From: Heligmosomoides polygyrus polygyrus
Taxonomy: Eukaryota > Nematoda > Chromadorea > Rhabditida > Heligmosomidae
Assembly: GCA_947396885.1 (NCBI GenBank)
Contig: OX377202.1
Location: forward strand, 111,184,221 to 111,248,220
DNA: 64,000 bases
Direction of reading: 5' to 3'
Below the pieces are notes generated by a model. The model was not told the origin of the DNA. It ran no database searches and saw only the letters and a list, made by a program, of their open reading frames with translations. Positions 10,863-24,700 of the stretch are shown piece after piece (position 1 is the stretch's first letter; each line of letters opens with the position of its first letter). A program made the position numbers and the translations under genes.

Positions 10863-12240
10863 TTTATATATTTTATATTTTTAGATTTTTTTATATTTTC
10901 TAACAATAATTGACCCCCGCGCGACAATGTCGGACAATACTGTCCAGTTCATACATATTTGAGGCACCACACAACTTCAAGTGAGACAAAGGCTTAATAA
11001 TTTTTCCGAGGAACAGATCTTTTCCTTTCCTACACTATGTATACATTGACCAATCAATAGGTGATGTAAATAGTGTCCTGGATTAGTTTTGCCCACAAAG
11101 AGCTTTACCAATAACAATTATGGGCGCGACGAGCTAGCGAAAAACGCATTGTCATGAAGGGGTTGAAGACCACCGAGAAGTACATACAGAGAGAGTTCTT
11201 CTCCCTTGAATACGTAGCATTACAAGTTCACTGCGGTCATCTTCGGGTTTAATACCCACCCCTTTAAGACTACATTCCCGTCAAGTCTGTCTTGGGTAGG
11301 AGACTACTCGCGTAGAGGTGCCACCGGGGGAGAGCTCAGAGCAGTCGGACTTCTGCACTCCGTGATTCTCTCGACCTAGCATCGGGCTTCATTCGCGCTC
11401 TCACCGTGGTCGTCAATCTGTGATGCCGGCGATATCGATTTCTGTTCCGGCGGTTGACGCTGGGGGCGCTCGTTTTGTCGTTGTTTTCCGTTTTTTGTTC
11501 TCTACGGGTGCACAGCTATGGTTTACATGAAGACTGGAGGAACGGTCTAGGCGCGTTTCAAGCGATGTCGATATTCTGTAAAACTTTTCCGACACCCGAC
11601 CGCTCCCTTCTCGCCACTTTTGTATCTGCCAGTGTTACCCGTCTCCTTTGCCCTCAAATTGCCAACAGCCACATATCCGTCAATAATTCTGACTCTAACA
11701 GCCCCCCCCCCCCTCTGGATTCAACCCACTAGCAGAACAATGAAGGCTCAAGGCCCGGGAGCCAATGTGTGCTAGTTTGTTCATTTTCAATTCCCTTGTT
11801 CGCTCGCGCTAAACTGTGATCTACGCCTTGAAATACATAAATAAATAGACTTCTGAGTATTCTGCAGGAGGTGAACATTTTGCAGCAGTCAGAAGGCGAG
11901 AGTGCTAACTATCGTAGCTTATGTACTCTACCAATGAGAGCAGAAAGCGGCAGAACCTTCTCCAGACTGGTGTTTCTTTAAGGTAACTGCTCCTACACGA
12001 GGGTATTTTGTCTATTCCTCCTTCCTTAGAAAACAGTAAAAAGAACTTTCTACGCCACAACGAGTACAATCTACCTCGAATGGGCCAAACACTTTACGTT
12101 AATGTTCCTACGCAGCTCTTTAGAAAACTCTTCAGACCATAAACTCCTAGTTATCCTTAACCGCTTTGATTCATTGCGTTTCGGAGCACCTAGTGGTTTG
12201 ATTTGGGTATCAGTTGACATGAACACAACGCTTTTACACT
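10863..12240. other. Gene-poor stretch upstream of the fucokinase
   Basis: Open frames at 11413-11595 (minus) and 11454-11732 (plus) overlap and neither shows a recognisable domain. Promoter elements cannot be called by eye. Confidence 0.4.
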
Positions 12241-12490
12241 TGCCCCGTTCCTACCTTCTGGAAATTTGAGAACCATTATGGCGCTTCTCAGACAGTGCTC
12301 TACAACCGTCAATAGGTCACTTTGAGAATCTCCACGGGGAGTTCATTGACCTCACTCGTGGTTGTCTACTGTCCCCCGCAATTCATTGCACATGCTGAAT
12401 ACGCATTGAAATTGCCTCCATAACACGGGTAGATGTGGAGCCCCCATGGCGCGTCCCACAACGGGAGTGATTAACGTCGTAAACGTTTCC
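12240..12490 (+). repeat. Dispersed repeat joined to a SINE 3' end
   Basis: 12240-12360 matches 7625-7755 (shared GGAAATTTGA, CCTCTACAACC-like and CAATAGGTCACTT blocks). 12380-12490 is a SINE 3' segment (ACGCATTGAAATTGCCTCC, GGCGCGTCCCA). The family of the first part is unknown. Confidence 0.5.
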
Positions 12491-12758
12491 GGGGACCATT
12501 TTCAACCTCTCTTTCCCTGCTTGAACTTGCTGACTATTAGAGAGGAATGAGTGGTGCGCATGTGTGTACGTGTCGGCGGAATATTATCTTCAGTTTAAAC
12601 ACTTCGGTATCGTCACAGCTATAGGCGGTCCTCCCTTTCCTCTTCCGCTTTCTCGACTCTTTGTTGGCGATAACTGAGCAGCCGTGTTGAACGGAAAGCC
12701 ATTACCATTCCTGCATAAGCCCTACTCGATGAGGTCACTACTATCTCAACGCTGCAGT

Positions 12759-12790
12759 TCTTTCAGGTGATCACTGCTCACAGAGCCGTT
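12759..12790 (+). promoter_or_regulatory. Likely spliced-leader acceptor and 5' UTR of fucokinase
   Basis: TTCTTTCAG ends at 12766, 24 nt before the chosen ATG at 12791. A strong acceptor just before the first coding exon, with no upstream coding exon in phase, is the usual signature of nematode SL trans-splicing. The next codons ([15 protein letters not shown]) fit the family's N-terminus. Confidence 0.55.
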
Positions 12791-15700
12791 ATGAAATGGG
12801 ACGCTGTGGTGGTCTCGACTCGAATGAACCAAAGCATCAAAGACGTGCAGAGAGGTTGCTATCAAACGGGCTCATAATCTTTCTCTGCAGAATTCAACAA
12901 GCTTACGTGGATCGACTACAACAGTAATGCGGGGTGTCTCAAAAAAAGCGCTGGGGTTTGAAAGAATATATCTTTGGTGTCAGTGAATGCACCGAAGAAG
13001 TTTAGAGCTCGTACGAAATCACAAGAAAATATACAATTTTTGACATATGAGCGGTAGGGATTGCGCCATGCACTCATCAGAAACTGTACATTTCAGACTA
13101 TTGGTTGAACATGGACCGAATATTTGTTGCACTCTTGTTGTTAATTGGTCACATTAACCTTTTATGTGCTTCTTTTAACGCTTAGAACTTGACAGTGTAC
13201 TGCAACTTAACGTGAACCCTTAACATCTCCAAAGCCTTTGCTAGCAGCAATGGTAGGTATGGCGTTTTTTTATAGCGCTTATGTTTTTAAGGATACCCGC
13301 ATTTAGCCACAAGTTGTGGTAGAATGTCAAGTTCTAAGCGCTAAAAGAAGCACAGCTAAGGTTAATGAGGTCAGTCAATAACAAGACTGCAACAAACATT
13401 CCGCCCATGCTCAACAAATCGAGTCTGAGACTGCAAGGTTTCAGACGGGTTCTTGGCGGAATCTATACCGTTTGCAGGTCGCAGAATTTACGTTACACTG
13501 TGCTTTCATATGAATCTCAAACATCTTTAAAAGCTTCACCAGCAGCACTTATAACTGATAGTTTGCCGTAGGGGTTCCGGTGCTCGGGTTCCCTCGAACG
13601 GCATCATAGTTCGTGTTGCGTCTTCTTCATCTAAGCCACCCAGCCTCCGGGCCCATAAATATGCGACGGGATACTCGTCTAGGAGGGATAACGCACTGTG
13701 ATATGCTCATCGACTGGTCACAGCAATCAGAGAAAATACGTAATAACTTTGCCTCCACGTTGTCCCATAGAAGTGGACTGCATGGGCCATTCGAGAGAAG
13801 GTATATTTATACACAGTGAAAAGACAGCTTGGCACTATTGTACTTTCACAACTCCACGGGTCGAGCAGAGATCGGAAAAAAATTTTCGCCCAAACTTCGG
13901 CTAGGGGGTTATTTGGGGTGCTGATCACGAATATGATATCCGTTTTCTCCAATAACCCCCCTAGCCGAAGTTTGGGCGAAATCGGTGATCATGACCGTGG
14001 AAGCCTTAGTCACCCGCACCTACCATAACCTACCGTAATCGGCGTAATTTTGAAAACGGATCTCAGATTCGTGATGAGCACCCCAAATAACCCGCCTAGC
14101 CGAAGTTTGGGCGAACATTTTTTTCTGACCTCTCCTCGACCCATGGTGTCGTGAAAGTACAATAGTGCCGACAGCTTTTCTCGGTTCAACTATGTTGGTG
14201 TTATGCAGTCTACAAAGACTTTTTAAACATTTCATGAGAACAGTCAAGAGAACAACACACACTGCAACTGAACCAAATAACTCGGGAGGTCAGATTTTTC
14301 CAGAAATGTCGTTTCTGCGAGGATGCGGCCTCATCGAGACCGAGCATCTGCTAGTTGTTAGGGATCCTTGCGATAACGTCGGATCGGCAGGAAGCGCCCT
14401 GAACGCCCTTCTAATTACGGTAACACTGGGGATCTCTTTACATAGGCTAGAGAAGAATGGCACGAATGCACAGGTGGAGCACCTATGCGCTCAACATGGT
14501 CTGTCCGTGCTGAACGAGTCTCTGCTGGAGTCATCCAAGATCTTCATCATTCTGCTTGTAAGTGTTTCATCTTCAGAACACGACATAACGAAGTAGAGGG
14601 GCCATGTAATGTCTGTAATTCAAGGGAGAGACGAAGGGAGTCTTGCCACTGGGAGCGGCTTTTCTTCACTCTTTGAACGTCATTGAGAGCCCTTGGATTG
14701 TCCCAGACTGGCCGATAGCTCGTGTGATTCAAAATGTGAACGAGCTCGCGAAGAATACCAATCGAGGAGTGTGGATCTCGGGTGAATGGCAATTTTTGGC
14801 TTCTATCACTCATTGAAACCCCGTTTTTCAATTTTCACGTCAATTTTTTTGCGCCGAAGTTCCATCATTTTTTGCTTTCTTTTCTTCTCTTTGTTAGTAT
14901 CTTCTTCTTCAGAGTTTGTTCCTATGCATTCGACTTGCTTAGTAATTTGCCATTTTTATTATTAGGGTATTGAGAGTAGTGCCATGTATTTGAAGAAATA
15001 AATAAATTGACAACTTATAAGCAAGCTTGACAGCTTTGAAATAAAACTGAATATCTTCTAAATTAGAACGAGCATCTTCCATATTAAAATAAAAATTTCC
15101 TAAGATCCTCAGAATAATTTTTTTCCGAGGAAAACTAGTATTACTCTTTTGCGGGCCGTCTGAGAAATCTTAAAATTTTTTTTCATGAAAAATTGTGCTT
15201 TGAAGCTTATCTTAGAGTACGAAAGGTTCGAATTGACCGCGGCAATTACAATCTGTTGGTAATGTAAACGCTTCTTACTTGAAACAGCGATGTGAAGGTA
15301 TGTGCGTGCGTGTTTATAGCTGTTTTTCTTGTTCCATTCACATCTGGGTTACTTCAAACAGGATTTTTGCTAGGGGTCAAATAAAGATGGCGGCTACCTA
15401 GTCAAACGCATAGCGCGTTCTAGACAAAGCGCGCTTTGGTTACGAAAATGATCAGTTTGAATTCACAGTCGTCAAGTTGGCTAGAAGAGTGTCCAATTTG
15501 ATTTGAAAATTGTTATTCTCTGATGCCGTGCGACGCGATGCCATTCATAATGTCCGAATTGATCGGCCGACGCGATCAATCGATTTGGCCATTATAGATG
15601 CCTTCGAAATGCTCGGCGTCGGAACTATAAACAAGGCCCAAACCAGGTGAGACCTTTTTCTATGATGTTTTTGACGTTGCCACTTTGAAGGTACGGACGC

Positions 15701-18700
15701 TCTCTGGAAAATGACTGCATATCCGGACTTTGCGCCTGAATCAGATCAGATCGCTGCATTCTACTTCGAAGGCAACGCTGATCACTCTCTTACACACGGG
15801 ACATACGAGCTTGACGAAAAGTTAACTATCACTGCTATGATTCGCTTTGCATTTCCTCTTTCACGATTTCTTTCTAATCATACAGAAACGAGAAGCAGAA
15901 GTTTAGGCTCTGGTGACGTCGCTGCGGTACAGGAGTGGCTCACGCGAGGACCAACAAAACGTAGCACTGGCACTCCTTTACCTTCCACCAGCATTGTCCA
16001 CTCGGTTCCTGTCTCTGCACTCTGTCTACCCCATATCTCGATCCACCTACTACGGCGCAGACAGTGGCTTACTGGGCCTGAGGGTGAGTCAGTGAGTGAG
16101 TCAGCATGTCAGTCAGCTGCTCATGGTACTCCAGTTTTGGCACCGCGTGAAATCCTTCACTAAACCAGGGTCGTTAGGCCGTACTTTAGTTGACGCGCTT
16201 AAAATGAAGAGCCACGGATGAAGCATTCGCAAGGGTTCGTCTGAAGGCAACAGCGAAACGAACCTTTCTGATGCTTTTCATCAAATTTATATTTCTTTTT
16301 CTATTTATTTTTATGGCTCCGAACACGGGGCACATCCAATGGGCGCTGTAATGACCACGCTGTAGTGTGCAGTTGAGCACGGAATCCACGAAGCCAACAC
16401 GTCCGACATAGCTGAGTCGTGGCACGCAAGGCGCGCCTCCAACAGACAGCCAATGCATGCACAAGCGGGAGAGCCAACAACCTCACACGTTATGCCCAAC
16501 ATATGAGCCGTAGGATAATCGTTGTAGACTCACAAATTCCTCGTAGGATGCGCAAAAAGGAAAACAATACATGTCCCTTACATATTAGGTTGGAAAATAA
16601 TAAGGGAAGGGTCTGAAGCGCATGTCTGAACGGGGAGAGCGAGTCATATAGCAAGAATCCCCACCCCTCAATTAGTATAAAAATGTTTTTTTGCCAATTC
16701 TTAAACACAATAGGGGTCCTTGAAGTCACAATGGCAACAGCTCACGAGTTCTGCGGTCTCCTGTACTCCCGCGATGCCACTGCCAGCAAGCGGCTCGGAG
16801 CTCAATGTGTAGTGGTGTTGCTTCATGCGGGGGAGGTCGAGGGTTCGATTCTCCTGTGCGGCTGTATTCTTGCATTTCAACTGATTGGTTGAGAATTGAA
16901 GGATTCTGACGTCTACAACATTCCTAGAAGTTTTTTTGCGCAGTTTTCTAGCGGCATGCTGTGAAGAGTAACTTTCTTGAGATTTATTTAATACTGACCG
17001 GTTTTTTAACCAAAAGGCTATGAGAAAGCTGTTCCACATAATGTGGTATAAATGTTCAACACCAGTGACACACAGACCCAAAATGCATGAAGCAGAAGCA
17101 CTGGTCACGATAGGGATAGCGTTTAAAGGCTAAAGGCTCCTCACAGCTTGCTTCCATACATGGACCAATGACATCGGTTCCATAGACGAAATCCAATTGA
17201 AGGCGTATCCTTTCCTCAAAAACAAGAGTTCCACCCGCAGACGTTATCGTATGTCCACTGTGTCTCTCCACGTCTATCAGCTCATCTTGCGGATCCCAAT
17301 CTTCTTCTTCTCCTCCCATCACTTCCAGCTGCTCGTCTTCGCCAATAAATAGATAAATATTAAATAAAAAATTCAGATTGACGTGCTTCAAAGTCCTTGA
17401 ACATGCTGGTCATCCGTCCGGCCAGCTTAATTTATTCCCTCGAAGACTGCTTGTCAAAAGATGGGCCACGCTTCATCGTGAGCCGGTGAAATACCACTCG
17501 AGCATCGGCGACATTGCTGATGTTAGTTTCTAGAAAACCTTCAGCAAACGTCTGATTTCCAGGTGAAAGGCACAGATGAGGGAAAGAGTGTATCGATAGC
17601 CGTTTAGGTCAATTTACGGAATCCACAGACCTCGTTTCACATTTTGATCACCTCTAGCATCACATGGGCTCTCTTGAAAATCCGAGCAGGATGGCTTTTC
17701 CCGATGTCATTGGTCCATGTAGGAAAGAAACTGTGAGGAGCCAGCAGGCTTTTATACGCTGCCCGTATTGTGAGCCAGTGCTGCTTCATGCACTTTGCAC
17801 CTGTGCATCACTGGTACTGAACGTTTATACACGTATGTTGAATACCACAGCATGCAGCTGGAAAATTGCGGAAAAATCTTGTAAAAATGGTATAGACGTC
17901 AGAATCTTTCCACTCTCAAGCAGTCAGACACAGCAGCGCAGGAGAACCGAACCCCCGCTCTCCTTCACATGAAGCAACGTCACTATCCACTGCGCTCCGA
18001 GCCGCTTGCTGGCAGTAGCATCGCGGGCGTATAAGAGACCGCAGAACGCATGAGCTGATTCCATTGTGACTTCAAGGACCCCTACTCCTTGGATTTAGCG
18101 ACTTGGCAAAAAATAAACGCATTCTTATACTAATTTAGGCGTGGGGCTTCTTCCTATATGCTTCTTCCCCGCTCTCCCCGTTCAGACATACGCTTCAGAC
18201 CGTTCCCTTGTTAGTCTCCTTTTCTAAACATTTTATTCTGAATTCTGCAGGCAATTTTTTGCACAACGTTATATACCGTTCAAAAGAGAATTACATGCTC
18301 TATCAGAAAGTGTGTTTCGCTTTTTTCCATTTCGATTTTTGTTAATTTTTAGGTCATTAAAATGGAAAGTAAAAAAAGAAAAGCGACCTTCGCCGACAGC
18401 TCCTTCTCTCTGCTTAGGTTTGAGTTTTTTCGGAACGTTACCGTTACCAATTCAAATCAGTTTCTTTAAGCCTCATTTGGCTGGTATCGAGGTTGTAAGC
18501 TGTCATAACGATGTTTTGTTGCGATCAAAACTTCTGGCGCCAGGCGGAACTCGAACCCGCACCTCCCTCTGACCGGGCGGGAATGCTCTACGCCTTTACA
18601 CCACCGGCGCCGTTTGATCGAATGCAACATCCACACCTTGTGGGACCGATCAGCACCCACCCGTATCCGGAATGAGTGGCCGCTGATATCGGCATGGATC

Positions 18701-21700
18701 CAGTTAAGCCACTCATCCCGGATACGGGTGGATGCTGATCGGTCCCACGAGGTGTGGATGCTGCGTTCGATCAAACGGCGCCGGTGGTGTAAAGGCGTAG
18801 AGCATTCCCGCCCCGTCAGAGGGAGGTGCGGGTTCGAGTCCCGCCTGGCGCCAGAAGTTTTTATCGCAACAAAACATAGTTGTAACAGGTTACCGTTACC
18901 GTTCGAAAGAGGATAATTTCCTCTACAAGAAAACGTGTTGGTTTTTTCTCAGACTCCTTGATTTTCGTTAATGTTCAGAATATTAAAGTGGAGTGTCCAG
19001 AAGACATACCTATTTGAAAGTCATTTTTTCCTTTTTAACATTCTGCACAAAATTGACACAAATCAGTATGAAGAAATGAACGCAACACACGCTTTGATAC
19101 AGTAAAACATTCCCTTTCGAATGAAATATAACACTTTCCAAAAAATAAACCAAAAAGTAGAGGATGATAAGAATAATCTATGTCTTCTTGACATTTCACT
19201 TTATTGCTCTGAAAATTTAAATGAACGAGAAAACCCAACACACATTCTTGTAGAGTAGATTGTTCTCTCTGGAATGGTTTAACGTTGAGGAGAAAACTCA
19301 AACGCAAGCGGACAGAAGGAGCTACCGTCGAAGGTCAATATCTTTTCTTCTTTTTTGACTCTCCACTTTGATGAACTGAAATTTGTGAAAAATCGATGTG
19401 GAGAGAAAGCGAAATAATTTCTGATAGATCAAATCATTCTCCTTCGAATGGTATAACACTGTGCAAGCGACGTTCAGCGAAACTAAGAATAAAATGTTCA
19501 AAAACGTCGCGGACATAGTTTCCAACCTAATACAATACCTGATACCATGAAATCTCTGGGGCCACATTCGCGAACGAAGAAACCCGCAATAGAAGAGAGA
19601 AACATACCCACGACGCGGCACTCATCATATACCTCACCCATCCATTCGCAGGGGATGCTGCCAGGTGGCGGATTCTCGAGGATACCTTACATTCATCCCG
19701 AGACTGATGAATCCGGTCCTTGGAGAACGACAAATCGGTATTTCGATAAGTATGAACGAGGTGGCGATGTCCGTTCCTCCACGTGGTGCCACTGGAAACT
19801 GTTCGCTATGCGAGCTAAGCTAAACACGGACACTCGATTGCAGGCGACAGGCCCTTGTGACAGGCCGGCCTATGGAGATCCCATGTCACATCACATGGTT
19901 GATGGCGTTAACTGTTTGTCGAGATAATGCTACGGCGTCCGCGGGAGCCGACGCGCACTCGCAAAGCCCGGCGAGTGTGAGAAGTATGCGAGGGTCCCTG
20001 ATGCGAGGACGGCATCGGGGGGCAACTGAGCAAGTCCAAAAGTCCCGTAACGTAAGCAGGACCCGCGTTGCTACGCTGAATGTGGGTACGTTGACGGGCC
20101 GCTCGTGCGAGTTGGTAGAAGCACTGGAGCGAAGACGAATCGACTTATGTGCGGTACAGGAGACGAGGTGGTCCTGTTGCAAGTCGAGGGACATAGGCCG
20201 AGGCTTTAAGGCCATTCTGTGCGGCAGTCCCAGGACCACCAGCGGTGTTGGTGTGGTCGTCTCCGAACGTTTCCGAGATGCGATTGCAAGCGCGGAACGT
20301 TTCAGTGACCGCTTGATGAAGGTCGTTGTTGCTGCTGAACAGCGTATGTATCATTTCTTCTCTGCATACGCTCCGCAGACAGGCTGCTCCGAGCGAGCGA
20401 AGGACGAGTTTTGGACCCTGCTTGATGAGAAGACAGCAGAGGTGCCGCCAGAAGACGCTGTCGTTGTCGCAGGTGATCTCAACGGCCACGTTGGGACTGC
20501 GAAAGATGGTTACAGCTGTCATGGCGGTTTCGGTTATGGAGCACGTAACGCTGATGGTGAGCGAATTCTTGAGTATGCGGACTCGCATAATCTCACCATC
20601 GCGAACACAATGTTTCGAAAGCGTGACTCCCATCTCGTGTCTTTCTATAGCGGGAATACCAAGACACAGATTGACTTTATCCTTATCAAGCATCGCGATC
20701 GAAGGCTGGTCACAGATGCGAAGGTTGTGCCATACGAGACTGTCGCCACGCAGCACCGTCCGCTGATCTGCACACTTAAGATCGCCCCTCCGAGGCTGAG
20801 GCAGGTCGAGCGATGCGGACCATCAAGGATCAAGTGGTGGCGGATGAAAGAGAATGACGCAGCTGTTGTTGCTCGTATTCGGTTGCCGACGGTTACCAAT
20901 GTTGAGGAGACATGGAAACGTGCAACCGATTCGATACTACAAGCTGCACGTTCCGAACTGGGCATGACAAAGCCTGGACGGCGTAAGATTGAGAAGCAGA
21001 CTTGGCTGTGGACTGACGACGTCAAGGAAAAAGTCAAAGAGAAGAAGAGACTATATCACGCTTTTCTCAGCGACAAGACAGCCGACAATTGGCGTATGTA
21101 CCAAGAAGCGAAGAGGGCGGCTAAGAAGGCTGTTGCCGTTGCAAAAGCTTCTCATTATGAGTATGTCAACGAGAAACTCGAGACGCGCGATGGTGAACGA
21201 CAACTTTATCGGCTTGCCAAAGCACACCATCGCCAGAGCGAGGACATCGAAAAGTTCTTTGGCATCAACGATGAGAATGGCCATCTGCTGATGAACCGCA
21301 AAAGGGCTATGGAACGATGGCATGACTACTTCGAGAGAATTTCAACAGTAGAGTTTGCCCATCCGCCTATCCCTTGCGTCCCTCCTACGCACGGTCCTGT
21401 GCAGAAAATCACTGTGGAGGAGACGGAAGCGGCTTTGAAGAAGATGAAGCCAGGCAAAGCAACGGGCCCTGACGACATAGCGGCCGAACTATGGAACTCG
21501 AGGTGCTGGAATCCTGCTGAATGGCTAACGAAGTTTTTCAACCAGGTTGTTGCGGAGAAGAAGGTTCCTGGTAGTTGGCAGCAAAGCACGACGATCCCGA
21601 TCTGGAAGAAGAAGGGCAGTCCCGCGGACTGCACAAGTTACCGTCCAATCCGATTGCTCTCGCACAGTATGAAAATATTTGAGCGAATTGTGGATGGACG

Positions 21701-24700
21701 TATTCGCGAGATCGTCCGGCTTTCCACCAACCAGTGTGGCTTCGTAGCCGGCTGTGGCACCATCGACGCCATTCATGCTGTTCGTCTTCTTGTGGAAAGA
21801 CATCGCGAGAAACAAAAACCGCTGCATCTTGCTTTCCTCGACCTGGAGAAAGCATTTGATCGTGTACCGCGTGAGGTCATATGGTATGCCTTACGACAGC
21901 ACGGTGTCCCTGAAGAACTGATCGAGTGGGTACGCATTCTTTACTCTTGTCCTAAGAGTCAAGTGCGAGCGCCGGCCGGCACATCCACGGAGTTTCCAAT
22001 CTCCGTCGGTGTTCACCAAGGTTCCGCGCTTTCCCCACTTCTTTTCATTGTCGTAATGGATGCCATTTCGCGAGACCTTCAGAAGCCTGCTCCTTGGACG
22101 CTGCTCTATGCAGATGACGTAATGCTTGCGAGTGAAGACAAGGCCGAACTTGAGCGACAAGTGCAAGCTTGGTGTGACCGCTTGGCGGCGTTCGGGCTCA
22201 AGCTAAACGTCCAAAAATCTGAGTACTTGACGACAGACGTAAACGAGACTGGGTCCATTGAGATCAATGGCACTGCGCTCGTACGAGCGACACATTTCAA
22301 GTACCTTGGATCTGCAATTGCGTCTGATGGTAGTCTGACGTGCGAGGTGAACTCACGCGTGAGCGCAGCGTGGTCCAAATGGCGCTCAATGACAGGCGTT
22401 CTGTGCGACAGAAAGATACCGGAGCGCTTAAAATCAAAGATCTACAGAACCGTCGTCCGACCAGTAGCGATGTACGGTGCTGAGTGCTGGCCTGCAACGA
22501 AGGAAGTTGAGAGCCGCCTCAGCGTGATGGAGACGAAAATGCTGCGCTGGACGGCTGGTGTCACGCGTTTGGATCATGTTCGCAATGTCTCCGTACGTCA
22601 AAGGTTTGGCGTCGCTCCAATTGCTGACAAGCTACGTGAAGCTCGCCTAAGGTGGTATGGCCATGTTCTTCGTGCGGACGGCGACACCGTTCGGAAGATT
22701 GGCCTCAACATAGATGTGCCTGGAAAACGGCCTAAAGGACGACCTAGGCAACGCTGGCTTGATACGTTGCACGTGGACTTAAAGGAAGCTGGTATCCACC
22801 CCGATCAAGCGTTTGATCGTGCGAAGTGGCGTCATCATACCAGAAGAGCGGACCCCGCTGCTAAGCGGGACAAACGCTGAAGAATAAGAAGAAGAAGAAG
22901 ATAAGTATGAACGAGGTATCGGTGAGCAGCCAGCCTGGTCGATGAGAAGTGCAGCCTCCACCCCCATATTGAGAGGGGACCCCGTCGGAAATCATGCAAA
23001 TATGGTCGGCCATAATAGGCAGTGAGGAGGGAGCGAACCCTCGCGATCAAGTAGTGGATTATGCTGGAGAAGCGATTTCACGAAAACTCAAACGCGAAGG
23101 CTTAGGGATGGGCCTTGATAAGACTCCTTCCAGTTTTACGATTGTTACGAAGCGAATGTTGTCAGTTTGTATTCGCATGTTTTGATCTTACTGATCCTTG
23201 ATCCTTTTGAATCCGCACAGTTTATTTTCCTAAGAAAATCCGTTTAGCTCTCGCTTTTCTTCGACTTGGTTCTGGCGACTTGTTTATCAGAAAACGAGTT
23301 CGTCTGCAGCCAGCTTATTACGGAAAAGTCAGACGCCAATTTCGATGTTTTGAAACAGTCGAGACGGGAGATATGGAAGCGATTTCATCTACAGAGTTGC
23401 AGGGCATGTACGTTAAATCACACTTCTCTATCATTGTTTCATGCCACTGATAAGTCTGAGCAATGAAATCTGTTACTGTTATGTTTCTGGCAATTTCTTT
23501 TGCGAAAAAGGGTAAAACGGCTAGGGTAGAAATCCCCCTTATAATGTAGATTTATACCTCAGCCTCAAGGCGACGCGATCCTATGAAATCTATTAATATC
23601 GATCGTCTGCACCGTTGTCTATTCGATATTGGTTGCATCCGAAACGCTGCTGAAGTATAAATCTTGTCTAAGAGCCCATTTATACTTCGACGCCGAGTGA
23701 CGCAACATCACATATTGTGGCCACATTGATCGAGCGACGCGATCAATCAATTTGCCCGCTATACCTGCCGTCGCGTCGCTTGGCGCCGGAAGTAAAAACG
23801 AAGCCTAAGAGGTCGGAACGTTAGGGTATGAACTAAATAACCTATTCGGCTCAGCCTTGTTTCATTTGTATTTCACCTGCCCTTGATGAGCAATTTTCCA
23901 GTCACGTCTCCATCCAACATATTTCGCGCCAGGCTAGCCCGTTGAACGCTCTTCGGGAATGCGTTATATCTTGCACTCACATCATTTCGCGAAGAGTTCG
24001 GCAAACCTTTGGTGGGCGTCCTGGTGTTCATTGTCGAAAAATCAGGTCCGATATCAGAAAATCCAGCCTATCAGCGGATGCCAGCAGAAGGCATAATGCG
24101 ACCGACCCTTCCATCTTCAACAACTTGAAGCCAAACACTTTTCTGACCTTCGAGCACATGGCGTCCCTGACAGAGCTCTTCTTTTCAAAACGGAGACACC
24201 ATTGCAGATAGTGGGGTCTTGACATGAATCGCTACGCAGTTTTTGGAGAATTCCGCAGTATTGAGGTGAAACAGTTTGGCCTATCGAACCTCCAGTGAAA
24301 TCTATCGTTTTGAAGATGTCAAACGCCTTCATCAGTTGCTCTAACTCCAAGCGCGAACAAGCGAAGAAAGGTGAAGCATAAATACGCTGGAGAGGCCTTC
24401 ACCCATGAAAAAATCATTCCATAAAACGGGGCAACACTCCGTAGTGTTATGTGGAAGAGTAGGGCGCAACAGCTAACGCAAAAACGGCGGAGGAACTTGA
24501 TCACGTTTTTGCTTATAGCCTGCTGAATTCTAGACTGCCTCCAGCTGGATGATTACGACTATCTCGGTGAGCTTCAGTTTTCTGACGGTCAGTTGACGCT
24601 GGAGCAAGTGATGTAAGTCTCAATATAGTGCGTTCGTTGCTTTCCAATCAGTCTTCTCCACGTTTCAGCGAAAATCTCAAGCATTTCCTGCTATTGCGCA

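Larger units (their letters stand above)
16585..19530. mobile_element. Palindromic mariner-ended element, split by two nested insertions
   Basis: Ends TTAGGTTGGAAAA (16585) and TTTCCAACCTAA (19530) with TA next to each. The right arm (19000-19530) matches the left arm (18215-18436 plus 18900 on) as an inverted repeat (AACATTTTATTCTGAA, ATTTTTAGGTCATTAAA blocks). The left terminal repeat is interrupted by the inverted-repeat element at about 16603-18207, and the left arm by another at 18449-18888. There is no transposase. It lies in fucokinase intron 5. Confidence 0.6.

Noticed and set aside
11413..11732. Overlapping open frames upstream of the fucokinase
   Set aside because: The plus frame has a signal-peptide-like start, but nothing supports splicing or family membership on either strand.
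15907..15955. Alternative frame for fucokinase exon 5 starting after TTTAG at 15906
   Set aside because: It avoids the frameshift inside the exon but is out of phase with the preceding exon and aligns less well than [13 protein letters not shown]; kept only as an alternative.
18777..18852. A functional tRNA gene
   Set aside because: Acceptor and T arms are good, but the anticodon arm does not form a proper 5-bp stem with 7-nt loop, and the block is part of an inverted-repeat element found several times.
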